Positions 44,493 to 53,524 of a DNA stretch of 64,000 nt are shown here, one piece after another. Below the pieces are notes generated by a model. It had not been told where the DNA came from and ran no database searches. It worked only from the letters and a program-made list of their open reading frames with translations. Position numbers and translations under genes: made by a program. The DNA lies in NCBI GenBank assembly GCA_902363125.1, contig CABIZD010000009.1, positions 19,517 through 83,516 of the forward strand, in the 5' to 3' direction. Within the stretch, counting starts at the first letter, position 1, and each line of letters opens with the position of its first letter. The DNA is from Coriobacteriaceae bacterium. GTDB lineage: Bacteria > Actinomycetota > Coriobacteriia > Coriobacteriales > Coriobacteriaceae.

Positions 44493-45143
44493 ATGCGTGA
44501 CATTCATTGCCATATCTTGCCGGGTGTAGACGACGGCGCCGCCGATCTCGAAGAGAGCTTGGCGATGCTCGAGGCTGCCAAGCGGGCCGGTGTAACCAGA
44601 ATCGTTTGCACTCCTCACTGCCGTGATCCCTATTTTGATTACGACAAGATGTGGGATGCCTTTGAGCTGCTGCGTGATAACGCTGACGGTTTTCCGCTCC
44701 AGATGGGCTTCGAGGTCAACCATCGAAAGCTCGTTGAGCTTGGTATCGATGCCGCGGATCACTTGCATTTCGATGGGACCAACGAGTTCCTGCTCGAGCT
44801 TTCGACGCATGCCGATGCGTATGCGTTTAGAGAGTACGAGAACACGATTTACGATTTGCAGTGCCGTGGCTACCAGGTGATCATCGCTCATCCTGAGCGC
44901 TATCGTGCGGTTCAAAAGGATGTAAGCGTGGCGGAGCGCCTGGTCGATATGGGCTGCAAGCTGCAGGCTTCGGCGGACTTTATTGCCGGCGGTCGCTTTG
45001 GTCGCGAGAAAAAGCCGGCACAGCGCCTGTTCGATCAGAACCTGTACAGCTTCATCGCGAGCGATGCCCATAACGTGGGTCATTACGACTGCCTGGCGAA
45101 GGCTCGCGCGAAGTTTAGCGTGCGCGGAGCTCATTTTCGCTAA
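44493..45143 (+). CDS. PHP-type protein-tyrosine phosphatase (CpsB/YwqE family)
   Basis: Metal ligands of the PHP fold are visible: DIHCHILPGVDDGA, CTPHCRDPYF, the Glu-His pair in GFEVNH, IIAHPERY and FIASDAHN. Members remove phosphate from the tyrosine cluster of the cognate BY-kinase. 216 residues is slightly shorter than usual. It ends the three-gene capsule-regulation group; no glycosyltransferase follows. Confidence 0.9.
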   Translation: MRDIHCHILPGVDDGAADLEESLAMLEAAKRAGVTRIVCTPHCRDPYFDYDKMWDAFELLRDNADGFPLQMGFEVNHRKLVELGIDAADHLHFDGTNEFLLELSTHADAYAFREYENTIYDLQCRGYQVIIAHPERYRAVQKDVSVAERLVDMGCKLQASADFIAGGRFGREKKPAQRLFDQNLYSFIASDAHNVGHYDCLAKARAKFSVRGAHFR

Positions 45144-45182
45144 AATCTGTCCTTAACGTTCGCATTGAATGAAAGGGCAGCC

Positions 45183-45683
45183 ATGGATATCCAACTTAAG
45201 ACGGGATGCTTTGATGACGCGGCGTTGGTGCGCCGCGTCGTTTTTATGGACGAGCAGGGCTACGAGAATGAGTTTGACGCTATCGACGAGGATCCGAACT
45301 GCATTCATGTGACGCTCTATGTAGACGGTGAGCTTGCCGGTTGCTCGCGCGTGTTTCCCGAAGAGCTTGAGTGCGCAGCTGACGCAGAGGCTCCGGTGTC
45401 GCCGGCGTGCGACTTGGACGAAGGCGTCGCGGCGGGGGAGACCTACATTATGGGGCGCGTGGCCGTGCTGCCGAGCATGCGCCGTCGCGGCCTAGCGAGC
45501 AAGATTGTCGAGGCCAGTGATACGTGCGCGCGTGATGCCGGCGCCAAGCTTATTAAGCTGCATGCGCAGGAATACGTGCTGCCGCTCTATGCCAAGGCGG
45601 GCTACACGCAGATTGCCCCGGTGGACTACGAAGACGAGGGCCAGCCCCATGCTTGGATGGCCAAGCGCGTAGATGGCAGATAG
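45183..45683 (+). CDS. GNAT-family N-acetyltransferase
   Basis: 166 residues with the GNAT core: IHVTLYVDGELAGCSRVF, YIMGRVAVLPSMRRRGLASKIVEASDTCARDAG (acetyl-CoA pyrophosphate loop RRRGLA) and LHAQEYVLPLYAKAGYTQI. It resembles the ElaA/YjcF-type acetyltransferases (FMDEQGYENEFDAIDED). Substrate unknown. ATG 45183 has GAAAGGG upstream. Confidence 0.82.
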   Translation: MDIQLKTGCFDDAALVRRVVFMDEQGYENEFDAIDEDPNCIHVTLYVDGELAGCSRVFPEELECAADAEAPVSPACDLDEGVAAGETYIMGRVAVLPSMRRRGLASKIVEASDTCARDAGAKLIKLHAQEYVLPLYAKAGYTQIAPVDYEDEGQPHAWMAKRVDGR

Positions 45684-45687
45684 GGAC

Positions 45688-45727
45688 GTTCCTTTCCTGC
45701 CGGCAGTCGGGGACACTCCTTGGCAAT
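45688..45727. repeat. Paired GGGAC motif, possible degenerate intergenic repeat
   Basis: GGGACGTTCCTTT and GGGGACACTCCTTGG occur 16 bp apart around CCTGCCGGCAG. The phrases look like one another and like the GGGACAGG arm at 29419. A decayed short repeat is likely, but not provable from this window. Confidence 0.3.
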
Positions 45728-45885
45728 TGGCGCATCAGAGCGTTTGGACAGACAGTTTTTCGATTCCGTATGTATATATGCGCGCTAATGGGTTATAAAA
45801 TCTAAGTCTGAACATAGCAGGTCTGCGATGCGGCTCGGGCAACTGGGCCGTTTTTGCGGACGGGGGTAGCGCGAAAGGACTGCAC

Positions 45886-47910
45886 ATGCGTCAATTTAAG
45901 ACCGAGAGCAAAAAACTGCTCGACCTCATGATCAACTCCATCTACACCAATAAGGAAATCTTCCTGCGCGAGCTTATCTCTAACGCGAGCGACGCTGTCG
46001 ACAAGCTCAACTTTAAGAGCCTGCAGGACCCGAGCGTCAAGCTTGACCAGGGCGACCTGGCCATTCGCGTCTCCTTTGATAAAGACGCCCGCACCATTAC
46101 CATCTCGGATAACGGCATTGGCATGACCGCCGAGGAGCTGGAGCGCAATCTGGGCACCATCGCCCATTCCGGCTCCGAGGAGTTTAAGACCGAGAACGCC
46201 GAGCAGCAGGGCTCCGATGTCGACATCATCGGTCAGTTTGGCGTGGGCTTCTACTCGGCTTTTATGGTCGCCAGCCATGTGAAGGTCGTCAGCCGCGCCT
46301 ACGGCGAGGATGTCGCCCATGTGTGGGAATCCGACGGTCTTGAGGGCTACACCATCGAGGACGGCGAGCGCGCCGAGCACGGTACCGATGTCATCCTGAC
46401 GCTGCGCGAGAACGAGAAGCTCGATGCCGACGGCGAGGCCGAGACCTACGATCGCTTCCTGACCGAGTGGGGTCTCAAGAGCCTGATTCAGCAGTACAGT
46501 AACTATGTGCGTTACCCGATCCAGATGATGGTGTCCAAGAGCCGCCAGAAACCCAAGCCCGAGGACGCCGGCGACGATTACAAGCCCGAGTACGAGGACT
46601 ACCAGGAGCTCGAGACCGTCAATTCCATGACACCGATCTGGAAGAAGCACAGCTCCGATGTCGAGCAGAAGGACTACGACGAGTTCTACAAGTCCACGTT
46701 CCACGACTTTGACGATCCTGCGCGCACCATCAGCTTCCACGCCGAGGGCACGCTCGAGTACGATGCCCTGCTGTTTGTGCCGGGACGCGCGCCGTTCGAT
46801 CTGTACAGCAAGGACTACGAGAAGGGTCTGGCGCTCTACAGCTCCAACGTCCTGATCATGGAGAAGTGCGACGACCTGCTGCCCGACTACTACAACTTTG
46901 TCCGCGGCGTCGTGGATTCCGCCGACGTGTCGCTCAACATCTCGCGCGAGACGCTGCAGCAGAACCGTCAGCTCAAGGCCATCGCCAAGCGTGTGGAAAA
47001 GAAGATTACCGCCGACCTTGAGGATATGCGTGACAACGACCGCGAGGCCTACGAGAAGTTCTTTGAGAACTTTGGCCGCGGTCTTAAGTACGGCATCTAC
47101 TCGAGCTATGGCATGAAGGCCGATGAGCTCGCCGACCTGTTGCTGTTCTGGTCTGCCAAGGAACAGAAGATGATTACCCTGGCCGAGTATGCCAAGGGCA
47201 TGCCTGAGGATCAGAAGGCCATCTACTACGCCGCCGGCGACTCGCGTGAGCGCTTGGCCAAGATGCCCGTGGTAAAGGGCGTGCTCGACCGCGGCTATGA
47301 CGTGCTGCTGCTGACGCAAGATGTGGATGAGTTCACGTTCCAGGCTATGCGTGAGTACGTTGCCGCCGATATGCCCAAGATCTACGAGGACGATGCTGCC
47401 CGCGAGGCTGCCGAGAAGGCTGTGGCCGACGGTGCCGAGCCCGAGGTCGAGGATCGTCATCTAGAGCTCAAGAACGTTGCGACCGGTGATCTTGACCTGG
47501 CGACCGAGGACGAGAAGAAGGAGGCCGAGGACGCCACCAAGGAGAACGAGGACCTCTTTAGCGCTATGAAGGAGGCGCTCGGTGACAAGGTCGAGAAAGT
47601 CGCCGTCTCCGCGCGCCTGACCGATGCCCCCGCTTGTATCACCACCGAGGGCCCACTTTCGCTCGAGATGGAGAAGGTGCTCCAGAAGGGACCCGAGGGC
47701 GCGCCCGACGGCATGCCCAAGAGCCAGCGCGTGCTCGAGCTCAACGCCAAGCACCCGGTCTTTTCCAAGCTCGTCGCCGCTCAGAAGGCGGGCGACGCCG
47801 ACAAGATCAAGCAGTACTCCGGTTTGCTCTATGACCAGGCCCTGCTGGTCGAGGGCATTCTGCCCGAGGACCCCGTTGCCTTCGCAGCAGCTGTTTGCAA
47901 CTTGATGTAG
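45886..47910 (+). CDS. htpG: Molecular chaperone HtpG (Hsp90)
   Basis: A 674-residue Hsp90. The N-terminal ATPase domain shows IFLRELISNASDAVDKLNF, ITISDNGIGMTAEEL, LGTIAHSGS and QFGVGFYSAFMVA. The middle domain has VRGVVDSADVSLNISRETLQQN, and the C-terminal dimer domain follows. An acidic insert of about 60 residues (residues about 500-560, EVEDRHLELK..EKKEAEDATKENEDL) separates the middle and C-terminal parts and is longer than in E. coli. It is cytosolic and monocistronic. Confidence 0.95.
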   Translation: MRQFKTESKKLLDLMINSIYTNKEIFLRELISNASDAVDKLNFKSLQDPSVKLDQGDLAIRVSFDKDARTITISDNGIGMTAEELERNLGTIAHSGSEEFKTENAEQQGSDVDIIGQFGVGFYSAFMVASHVKVVSRAYGEDVAHVWESDGLEGYTIEDGERAEHGTDVILTLRENEKLDADGEAETYDRFLTEWGLKSLIQQYSNYVRYPIQMMVSKSRQKPKPEDAGDDYKPEYEDYQELETVNSMTPIWKKHSSDVEQKDYDEFYKSTFHDFDDPARTISFHAEGTLEYDALLFVPGRAPFDLYSKDYEKGLALYSSNVLIMEKCDDLLPDYYNFVRGVVDSADVSLNISRETLQQNRQLKAIAKRVEKKITADLEDMRDNDREAYEKFFENFGRGLKYGIYSSYGMKADELADLLLFWSAKEQKMITLAEYAKGMPEDQKAIYYAAGDSRERLAKMPVVKGVLDRGYDVLLLTQDVDEFTFQAMREYVAADMPKIYEDDAAREAAEKAVADGAEPEVEDRHLELKNVATGDLDLATEDEKKEAEDATKENEDLFSAMKEALGDKVEKVAVSARLTDAPACITTEGPLSLEMEKVLQKGPEGAPDGMPKSQRVLELNAKHPVFSKLVAAQKAGDADKIKQYSGLLYDQALLVEGILPEDPVAFAAAVCNLM

Positions 47911-47940
47911 TTCGGGGATACGGCACCGTAACTAGATTAG

Positions 47941-48017
47941 AACGAGAGTGGATAATCTCCCACTTTTGGCTCGAATGCGGGCTTGAAGTGAGAGATTTTC
48001 CACTCTCGTTTCCTTTT
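47941..48017 (+). repeat. Long hairpin after htpG, probable terminator
   Basis: The arms at 47941-47965 and 47986-48010 are 25 nt each with one mismatch and one G-T pair (AACGAGAGTGGA...TCCACTCTCGTT), followed by TTCCTTTT. Confidence 0.75.
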
Positions 48018-48018
48018 G

Positions 48019-48052
48019 AATGATCCCTCCGTCCCCAAGGGATCATTTATTT
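48019..48052 (+). terminator. Second terminator-like hairpin after htpG
   Basis: AATGATCCCT (48019-48028) pairs with AGGGATCATT (48038-48047) around CCGTCCCCA, followed by TATTT. Confidence 0.6.
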
Positions 48053-48185
48053 GTGCGGGTTGTGGTTTTGTGACCTGCTGAAATTTAGGATACTGTACAT
48101 CTGTACGTTAACTCATCTTCGTAGTATATTGCTACCCGCAAAACTCAACACCATTGTGCTTTGAGACGTTAAAGCGCCTACTACA

Positions 48186-51002
48186 ATGGTTGTCGATAGT
48201 ACGATTCGATTTAACGACAGGATGGATGGTCCAAGCGTGAGTCTCGGCAGCAAACTATCCAATGCAAAGGTGTCCTTTGCGATATTTAAGCGCGACATTA
48301 AGCGACTGCTTGTGGACCCCGTCGCCCTGGTGGTTACCCTAGGCGTGTGCGTTATTCCCTCGCTGTATGCCTGGTATAACATCGTGGCAAACTGGGATCC
48401 GTATGGAAACACCCAAGGCATCAAGATTGCTATCGCCAACAACGATCGAGGCACCCAAAACGACTTGGTGGGTGAGCTCAACGCTGGCGACAAAGTGGTC
48501 GACCAGCTCAAGGAGAATCATCAGTTGGGCTGGACGTTCGTCGACTCGACGGCCGATGCCAAGGAGGGCGTCGAGAGCGGCGAGTACTATGCCGCTATCG
48601 TGATTCCCAAGAACTTCTCGGATAACCTGGTTTCGATGCTCGACGGCAACTACCATCAGCCCAAGCTCACGTACTACGTCAATGAGAAGAAGAGCGCCAT
48701 TGCGCCCAAGGTTACCGATACCGGTGCAAACACCATCGAGGAGCAGATCAACTCGGAATTTGTCTCTACGGTAGGCAAGACTGTTGCCGGTATCGCCAAG
48801 GATGCCGGTGTCGATTTAAAGGACAAGGCAACCCAGACTCAGGACTCGCTGGCAAGTTCGGTGTCCGAGGCGTCCGACACCTTGGGCGAGGTGCGCGATT
48901 CGATTGGCGATATGAATGCCGCCATCGATAAGACGAGTGGCGCTATCGCCTCGGCTGATGCGGCACTTGCCGGCTTGCAAGGCCAGGCACCGTCGCTGAC
49001 GCAGGCGATCTCCCAGGGCAACGACCTGCTGAGCGAAGCTCGCACCACGGCGGGCAACTCCATCACCTCGCTCTCCAAGGCGCTCTCGGAAGGCAGCCTT
49101 GCGCTCACCAAGACGTCGGCCTCTGCGAACGCTGCCATCGGCAAGCTGACGGGCGCGGTCACATCTACGACCACCCGTATCGACAACTCGCTCGAGTCTC
49201 TTCAAGCGACGATCGACCACAATAAGGCCGTTATCGGGCACTTGGAGATTCTCGCCAATGACACGTCGACAGGTTCCGAGGAAATTGACGCGCGCATTGT
49301 ATCGACCATCGATTTGCTTCGAGAGCAGAATGAAAAGCTTCAGAGCATCAAGGACGGTCTGTCCGCGCAGTCGAGCGCCATGGCGAATGACGCAGCGGCT
49401 GTTTCGGGTGCCAGTGACGCTATCAATAACGCAATTCATACCGGTGCGACCAACCTTGGCCAAGCCCAGACGGACTTGGGCCAAAACGCGCTGCCGAAGG
49501 CCTCGAGCGCGCTCGACTCTTTTGCTGCCGTTTCGGGCGACCTGACCGGTATCGTCTCGGGTATGACACCTACACTTGCAAATGCGCGCGGCACGTTGGC
49601 GCAGCTTAGCGCTACGCTCGGCCAGGCCAAGACCACGCTGTCCCAGACCGATTCCTCGCTTGCCAAGGTCCAGGACAAGCTTGCAACCGCCGCCAATGAC
49701 ATCGCGGCGCTGCAGACCTCCGAGTCCATGGGCGAGCTGGCCGATCTGATGGGCGTCGATGTCAATGACGTGGCAGATTTCATGGCGTCTCCGGTTGAGT
49801 TGACGTCCAAGTCAATCTATCCGGTCAAGAGCTTTGGCTCGGGCATCGCTCCCTTCTACACCAATCTGGCGCTTTGGGTGGGCGGCTATGTGCTCATCGC
49901 CATTTACAAGCTCGAGGTCGACCGTGAAGGTGTTGGCAGCTTTACGGCGCGCCAAGGCTACTTTGGCCGCTGGTTGCTCATGGTGATCCTGGGCGCGTTG
50001 CAGGCCATCATCGTTACGGTAGGCGATCTGGTGATTGGCGTGCAGTGCGTCAGCCCGCTGCTGTTCGTGCTGGGCGGCATCGCCATTTCGTTCGCCTACG
50101 TCAATATCATCTATGCGCTGTCCACCACGTTTAAGCATATCGGCAAGGCTATCGGCGTCATTCTCGTCATCGTGCAGATCCCGGGTTCGTCGGGCATGTA
50201 CCCCATCGAGATGATGCCCGGCTTCTTCCAGTGGCTGCACCCGCTGCTGCCCTTTACCTACGGCATCAATCTGCTGCGCGAGACGGTCGGCGGCATGTAT
50301 TCGTTCAACTACCTGTTTAACCTGTGCATTCTGGGCGTGTTCTTGATCGTGGCGCTCTTTATCGGCCTGCAGCTGCGTCCGCTGCTGCTCAACCTTAACC
50401 TGCTCTTTGATAAACAGCTCTCCACGACCGGTATGATGATTTGCGAGTCCAACGACCTGCCGCGCCAGCGCTACTCGCTGCGCACGGCCATGCGCGTCAT
50501 GCTCGATTCCGATTCGTACCGTCGCGAACTGCTCGATCATGCGGTCGCCTTTGAACATCGCTACCCGTACTACATCAAGGGCGGTTTTGCCGCCGTGGTG
50601 GGCGTTCAGGTCCTGCTCTTTGTCCTGTCGACGGTTCTCGATATCGACAATAACGGCAAGATCATCCTGCTTGTCATTTGGATCATCTCGGTTATTGCCA
50701 TCTGCGGCTGGCTTATCAATATCGAATATATCCGAGCGAGCCTCAATACCCAGATGCGTATCTCGGCGCTTTCGGACGAGGACCTTCGCCGCGAGATGCG
50801 CGAGCACACGGCTGCCATCCCTGCCGCCCGTCGCATGTTTGGTCTCAACGCCAGCGAGCGTGGCGCCAAGGGAGGCGAACAGCCTACGAGCCGTCTGTCG
50901 CATATCGGTGCGCATCGTAAGGCTCAGGGCAGCGACAGCACAGCTACAAATGATGGAGATACCACCCTGCTTGGCAAGCACTCTAAAGGAGGTGAGGCAT
51001 AA
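48186..51002 (+). CDS. YhgE/Pip family membrane protein 1
   Basis: A 938-residue protein. One N-terminal helix (VALVVTLGVCVIPSLYAWYNIVANWDPYGNT) carries the YhgE/Pip signature. A conserved extracellular head follows (IAIANNDRGTQ, YYAAIVIPKNFS). Next come about 400 residues of coiled coil rich in Ala, Ser and Thr, and a C-terminal ABC-2-like membrane domain with six or so helices (residues about 550-840). Family members transport or export unknown cargo and include phage receptors. The start could be ATG 48186, ATG 48222 or GTG 48237; none has a strong ribosome binding site. The next gene encodes a paralogue. Confidence 0.85.
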   Translation: MVVDSTIRFNDRMDGPSVSLGSKLSNAKVSFAIFKRDIKRLLVDPVALVVTLGVCVIPSLYAWYNIVANWDPYGNTQGIKIAIANNDRGTQNDLVGELNAGDKVVDQLKENHQLGWTFVDSTADAKEGVESGEYYAAIVIPKNFSDNLVSMLDGNYHQPKLTYYVNEKKSAIAPKVTDTGANTIEEQINSEFVSTVGKTVAGIAKDAGVDLKDKATQTQDSLASSVSEASDTLGEVRDSIGDMNAAIDKTSGAIASADAALAGLQGQAPSLTQAISQGNDLLSEARTTAGNSITSLSKALSEGSLALTKTSASANAAIGKLTGAVTSTTTRIDNSLESLQATIDHNKAVIGHLEILANDTSTGSEEIDARIVSTIDLLREQNEKLQSIKDGLSAQSSAMANDAAAVSGASDAINNAIHTGATNLGQAQTDLGQNALPKASSALDSFAAVSGDLTGIVSGMTPTLANARGTLAQLSATLGQAKTTLSQTDSSLAKVQDKLATAANDIAALQTSESMGELADLMGVDVNDVADFMASPVELTSKSIYPVKSFGSGIAPFYTNLALWVGGYVLIAIYKLEVDREGVGSFTARQGYFGRWLLMVILGALQAIIVTVGDLVIGVQCVSPLLFVLGGIAISFAYVNIIYALSTTFKHIGKAIGVILVIVQIPGSSGMYPIEMMPGFFQWLHPLLPFTYGINLLRETVGGMYSFNYLFNLCILGVFLIVALFIGLQLRPLLLNLNLLFDKQLSTTGMMICESNDLPRQRYSLRTAMRVMLDSDSYRRELLDHAVAFEHRYPYYIKGGFAAVVGVQVLLFVLSTVLDIDNNGKIILLVIWIISVIAICGWLINIEYIRASLNTQMRISALSDEDLRREMREHTAAIPAARRMFGLNASERGAKGGEQPTSRLSHIGAHRKAQGSDSTATNDGDTTLLGKHSKGGEA

Positions 51003-53192
51003 ATGAAGAACATCCTGCACCTGTTTAAGCGTGATGTCCAAAACGTGTCTCGCTCCGTGATCGGCATGGTCGTCGTGATGGGCCTCATTATCGTGCCGTG
51101 CCTGTACGCGTGGTTTAACATCGCCGGCAGCTGGGATCCGTACGGCAATACCGGCAACCTTAAGATTGCAGTGGTCAACACCGATGAGGGCTACGAGAGC
51201 GACCTGATTCCCGTCGAGATCAACGTGGGCGAAAACGTGACGGCGACCCTGCGCGGTAACGAGAACTTTGACTGGGTTGTCCTCAACGACCGCGATAAGG
51301 CGATTGAGGGCGTTAAGTCGGGCACATACTATGCCGCCGTCGTTATCCCCAAGACGTTTAGCGCCGACATGATGACGCTTTTCTCGACCAACGTGAAGCA
51401 CGCCGACATCGAGTTCTACGAAAACCAGAAGGCTAACGCCATCGCCCAGATCGTGACCGAAAAGGGTTCGAGCGCCGTCCAGAGCCAGGTGAATGAGACC
51501 TTTACCAAGACCATCACGACCATCGGCCTTAAGACCGTGTCCAGCCTGCTCGATTACATGAGCACCGATCAGGTCAGCAGCTTTATCGCCAACCTGTCCT
51601 CGACACTGGGCGATTCGGTCGAGGACCTGCAGGACGTTCAAGCCAACGCGACTTCGCTGGCGGGCATTTTGAGCTCGACCTCCGATTCGTTGACGTCGGC
51701 GAGCGGTATGCTCCAGCAGACGGGTAAGGTCGATGAATCTACCAAGCAGTTGATGGAGCACGCCGAGAGCGGCATTAGTGATTCCAAGGAAGCACTCAAG
51801 GCCGCCAACGACGCCATCAACGCCGCGATTGACGGAAGTGCGGGCTCGTTTGACAACGTGTCCGCCGAGCTCGCGAAGGCTTTCGACGCCGCAAACAAGC
51901 ATGTCAACGTTACGGTGACCCAGCTCAACGAAGCCGCGTCGGCACTCGAATCGCGCGCCAAGGAAATCGACGACACGGCCGACCAGCTCCGCAGCTTTGC
52001 CGATCAGGTGAGTGACGAAAAGCTCCAGGACAGCCTCAAGTCTGTGGCTACATCGCTGGGCAGGATCGCGACGGAGTATCGTAACAATGCCAACGACCTG
52101 AGGGCAACCGCAAAGTCCCTTTCCGACAGCATGGCAGAGGTCAACAGCACGCGTGCCGAGGTCGACCAGGCCATCGCCGATGCCAAGGCGGGCATCTCGG
52201 GCGCTAAGTCCGACTACGATTCCACGTTCTCGGTCAAGGCCAAGGAGCTCAAGAAAACTATTTCGGGCGTTCTGGATTCGCTCGACGGCGTCTCGGGCGA
52301 CCTGGATAGCGCTGTTGCCGCCCTGACCGACGCATCCGGTTCGCTGGCAAAGGGTCTCTCCAAGGCCGCAAAGCTGGTCAACAAGGCTTCCGATCAGCTG
52401 GGCGAGGCGTCGGACAAGATCAGCGCGTTCAAGGACGAGCTCGACGGCGCCCTGATGTCGGGTGACCTGGCGACGATCAAGACGATGATCGGCAACGACC
52501 CCGAGGGCCTGGCCGTGTCGCTTTCCGGCCCCGTTGCGCTCGACCGCAAGCCGGTCTATCCGATCCGCAACTACGGTTCGGCCATGGCGCCGTTCTATAC
52601 GATTCTGTCGCTCTGGGTCGGCTCGATCGTACTGGCGGCCATGATGAAGGTCTCGGTCGACGACGAGCTCATCAACGAGCTCATCCCCGTACGCCTGCAC
52701 GAGATCTATCTGGGCCGTTACCTGTTCTTTGGCGGTTTGGCCCTGCTGCAGGCAACGCTCGTGTGCGCGGGCGACATTCTGTTCTTTGGCATTCAGTGCG
52801 ACAACCCGCTGCAGTTTGTGCTGGCGGGCTGGGTCGCGAGTCTCGTGTTCTCCAATATCGTCTACACGCTTACGGTTTCGTTTGGCGATATCGGCAAGGC
52901 GCTCGCTGTCGTGCTGTTGGTCATGCAGGTCGGCGGTTCGGGCGGCACGTTCCCCATCGAGATGACCGGCCCCGTGTTCCAGGCGATCTATCCGTTCCTG
53001 CCGTTTACTCACGGCATCAACGCCATGCATGCCGCCATGGCTGGCGCCTACCATATGGAGTACTGGGTTGAGCTGGGTATTCTGGCGAGCTATCTGATTC
53101 CGTCGCTGGCCCTGGGCGTCGTCTTCCGCCGTCCGGTCATCAAAGCCAACGACTGGATTATCGAAAAGCTGGAATCAACAAAGCTTATTTAG
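51003..53192 (+). CDS. YhgE/Pip family membrane protein 2
   Basis: A 729-residue paralogue of the preceding protein with the same order: first helix VVVMGLIIVPCLYAWFNIAGSWDPYGNT, head with VVNTDEGYESDLIPVEINVGENV and YYAAVVIPKTFS, a long coiled coil with many Asp/Ala/Ser heptads, and a C-terminal ABC-2-like membrane domain (APFYTILSLWVGSIVLAAMMK through the final helices). AAGGAGGTG precedes its ATG, which directly follows the upstream stop, so the two are co-translated and probably form a heteromer. Confidence 0.88.
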   Translation: MKNILHLFKRDVQNVSRSVIGMVVVMGLIIVPCLYAWFNIAGSWDPYGNTGNLKIAVVNTDEGYESDLIPVEINVGENVTATLRGNENFDWVVLNDRDKAIEGVKSGTYYAAVVIPKTFSADMMTLFSTNVKHADIEFYENQKANAIAQIVTEKGSSAVQSQVNETFTKTITTIGLKTVSSLLDYMSTDQVSSFIANLSSTLGDSVEDLQDVQANATSLAGILSSTSDSLTSASGMLQQTGKVDESTKQLMEHAESGISDSKEALKAANDAINAAIDGSAGSFDNVSAELAKAFDAANKHVNVTVTQLNEAASALESRAKEIDDTADQLRSFADQVSDEKLQDSLKSVATSLGRIATEYRNNANDLRATAKSLSDSMAEVNSTRAEVDQAIADAKAGISGAKSDYDSTFSVKAKELKKTISGVLDSLDGVSGDLDSAVAALTDASGSLAKGLSKAAKLVNKASDQLGEASDKISAFKDELDGALMSGDLATIKTMIGNDPEGLAVSLSGPVALDRKPVYPIRNYGSAMAPFYTILSLWVGSIVLAAMMKVSVDDELINELIPVRLHEIYLGRYLFFGGLALLQATLVCAGDILFFGIQCDNPLQFVLAGWVASLVFSNIVYTLTVSFGDIGKALAVVLLVMQVGGSGGTFPIEMTGPVFQAIYPFLPFTHGINAMHAAMAGAYHMEYWVELGILASYLIPSLALGVVFRRPVIKANDWIIEKLESTKLI

Positions 53193-53219
53193 TTACGCGG
53201 TTTTACCAAACCGCGTAAC
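53192..53219 (+). terminator. Perfect hairpin overlapping the second YhgE/Pip stop codon
   Basis: GTTACGCGGTTT (53192-53203) pairs with AAACCGCGTAAC (53208-53219) around TACC. No T-run follows. Confidence 0.55.
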
Positions 53220-53233
53220 GGCTCGACGCTGCA

Positions 53234-53330
53234 AACGTCCCTAAGCGGCAATCTGACGTTCAATTTCAAGGGCGCGACCAGAAGGTCAGCGCCCTTTCAT
53301 TTCACGTCACCTTGCTCGCTTAGGGGCGTT
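53234..53330 (+). repeat. Extended inverted repeat with an inner terminator-like stem
   Basis: The outer arm AACGTCCCTAAGCG pairs with CGCTTAGGGGCGTT (53317-53330), continues through GCAA/TTGC and TGACGT/ACGTCA, and encloses AAGGGCGCGACC (53268-53279) paired with GGTCAGCGCCCTT (53284-53296). The rest of the gap up to 53524 shows nothing else I can name. Confidence 0.65.
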
Positions 53331-53524
53331 TTCGCTGACGTTGCCGGAACATCGAGGTTTTCTGTACCGACGCTTTAGCGTAGTGAATTGCGTGGGTTAC
53401 TTGGTTGTTGCTACAGTAGCGGGGCGTGCCGGGGGTCCGGTGCGCCCCGTTTTATTTGACCATGAGGCGGCACGCGGCCATGCACGTGCGGACACCACGC
53501 CCAGACTGAGCGCGAGGATGCCCT

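Noticed and set aside
49812-53054. A 1080-codon minus-strand frame opposite the second YhgE/Pip gene
   Set aside because: Shadow of two real genes, rich in His/Arg/Asp/Gly, with no ribosome binding site. The same holds for long frames opposite the ATPase (6098-7954), ppc (58057-60564) and htpG (45802-47460).
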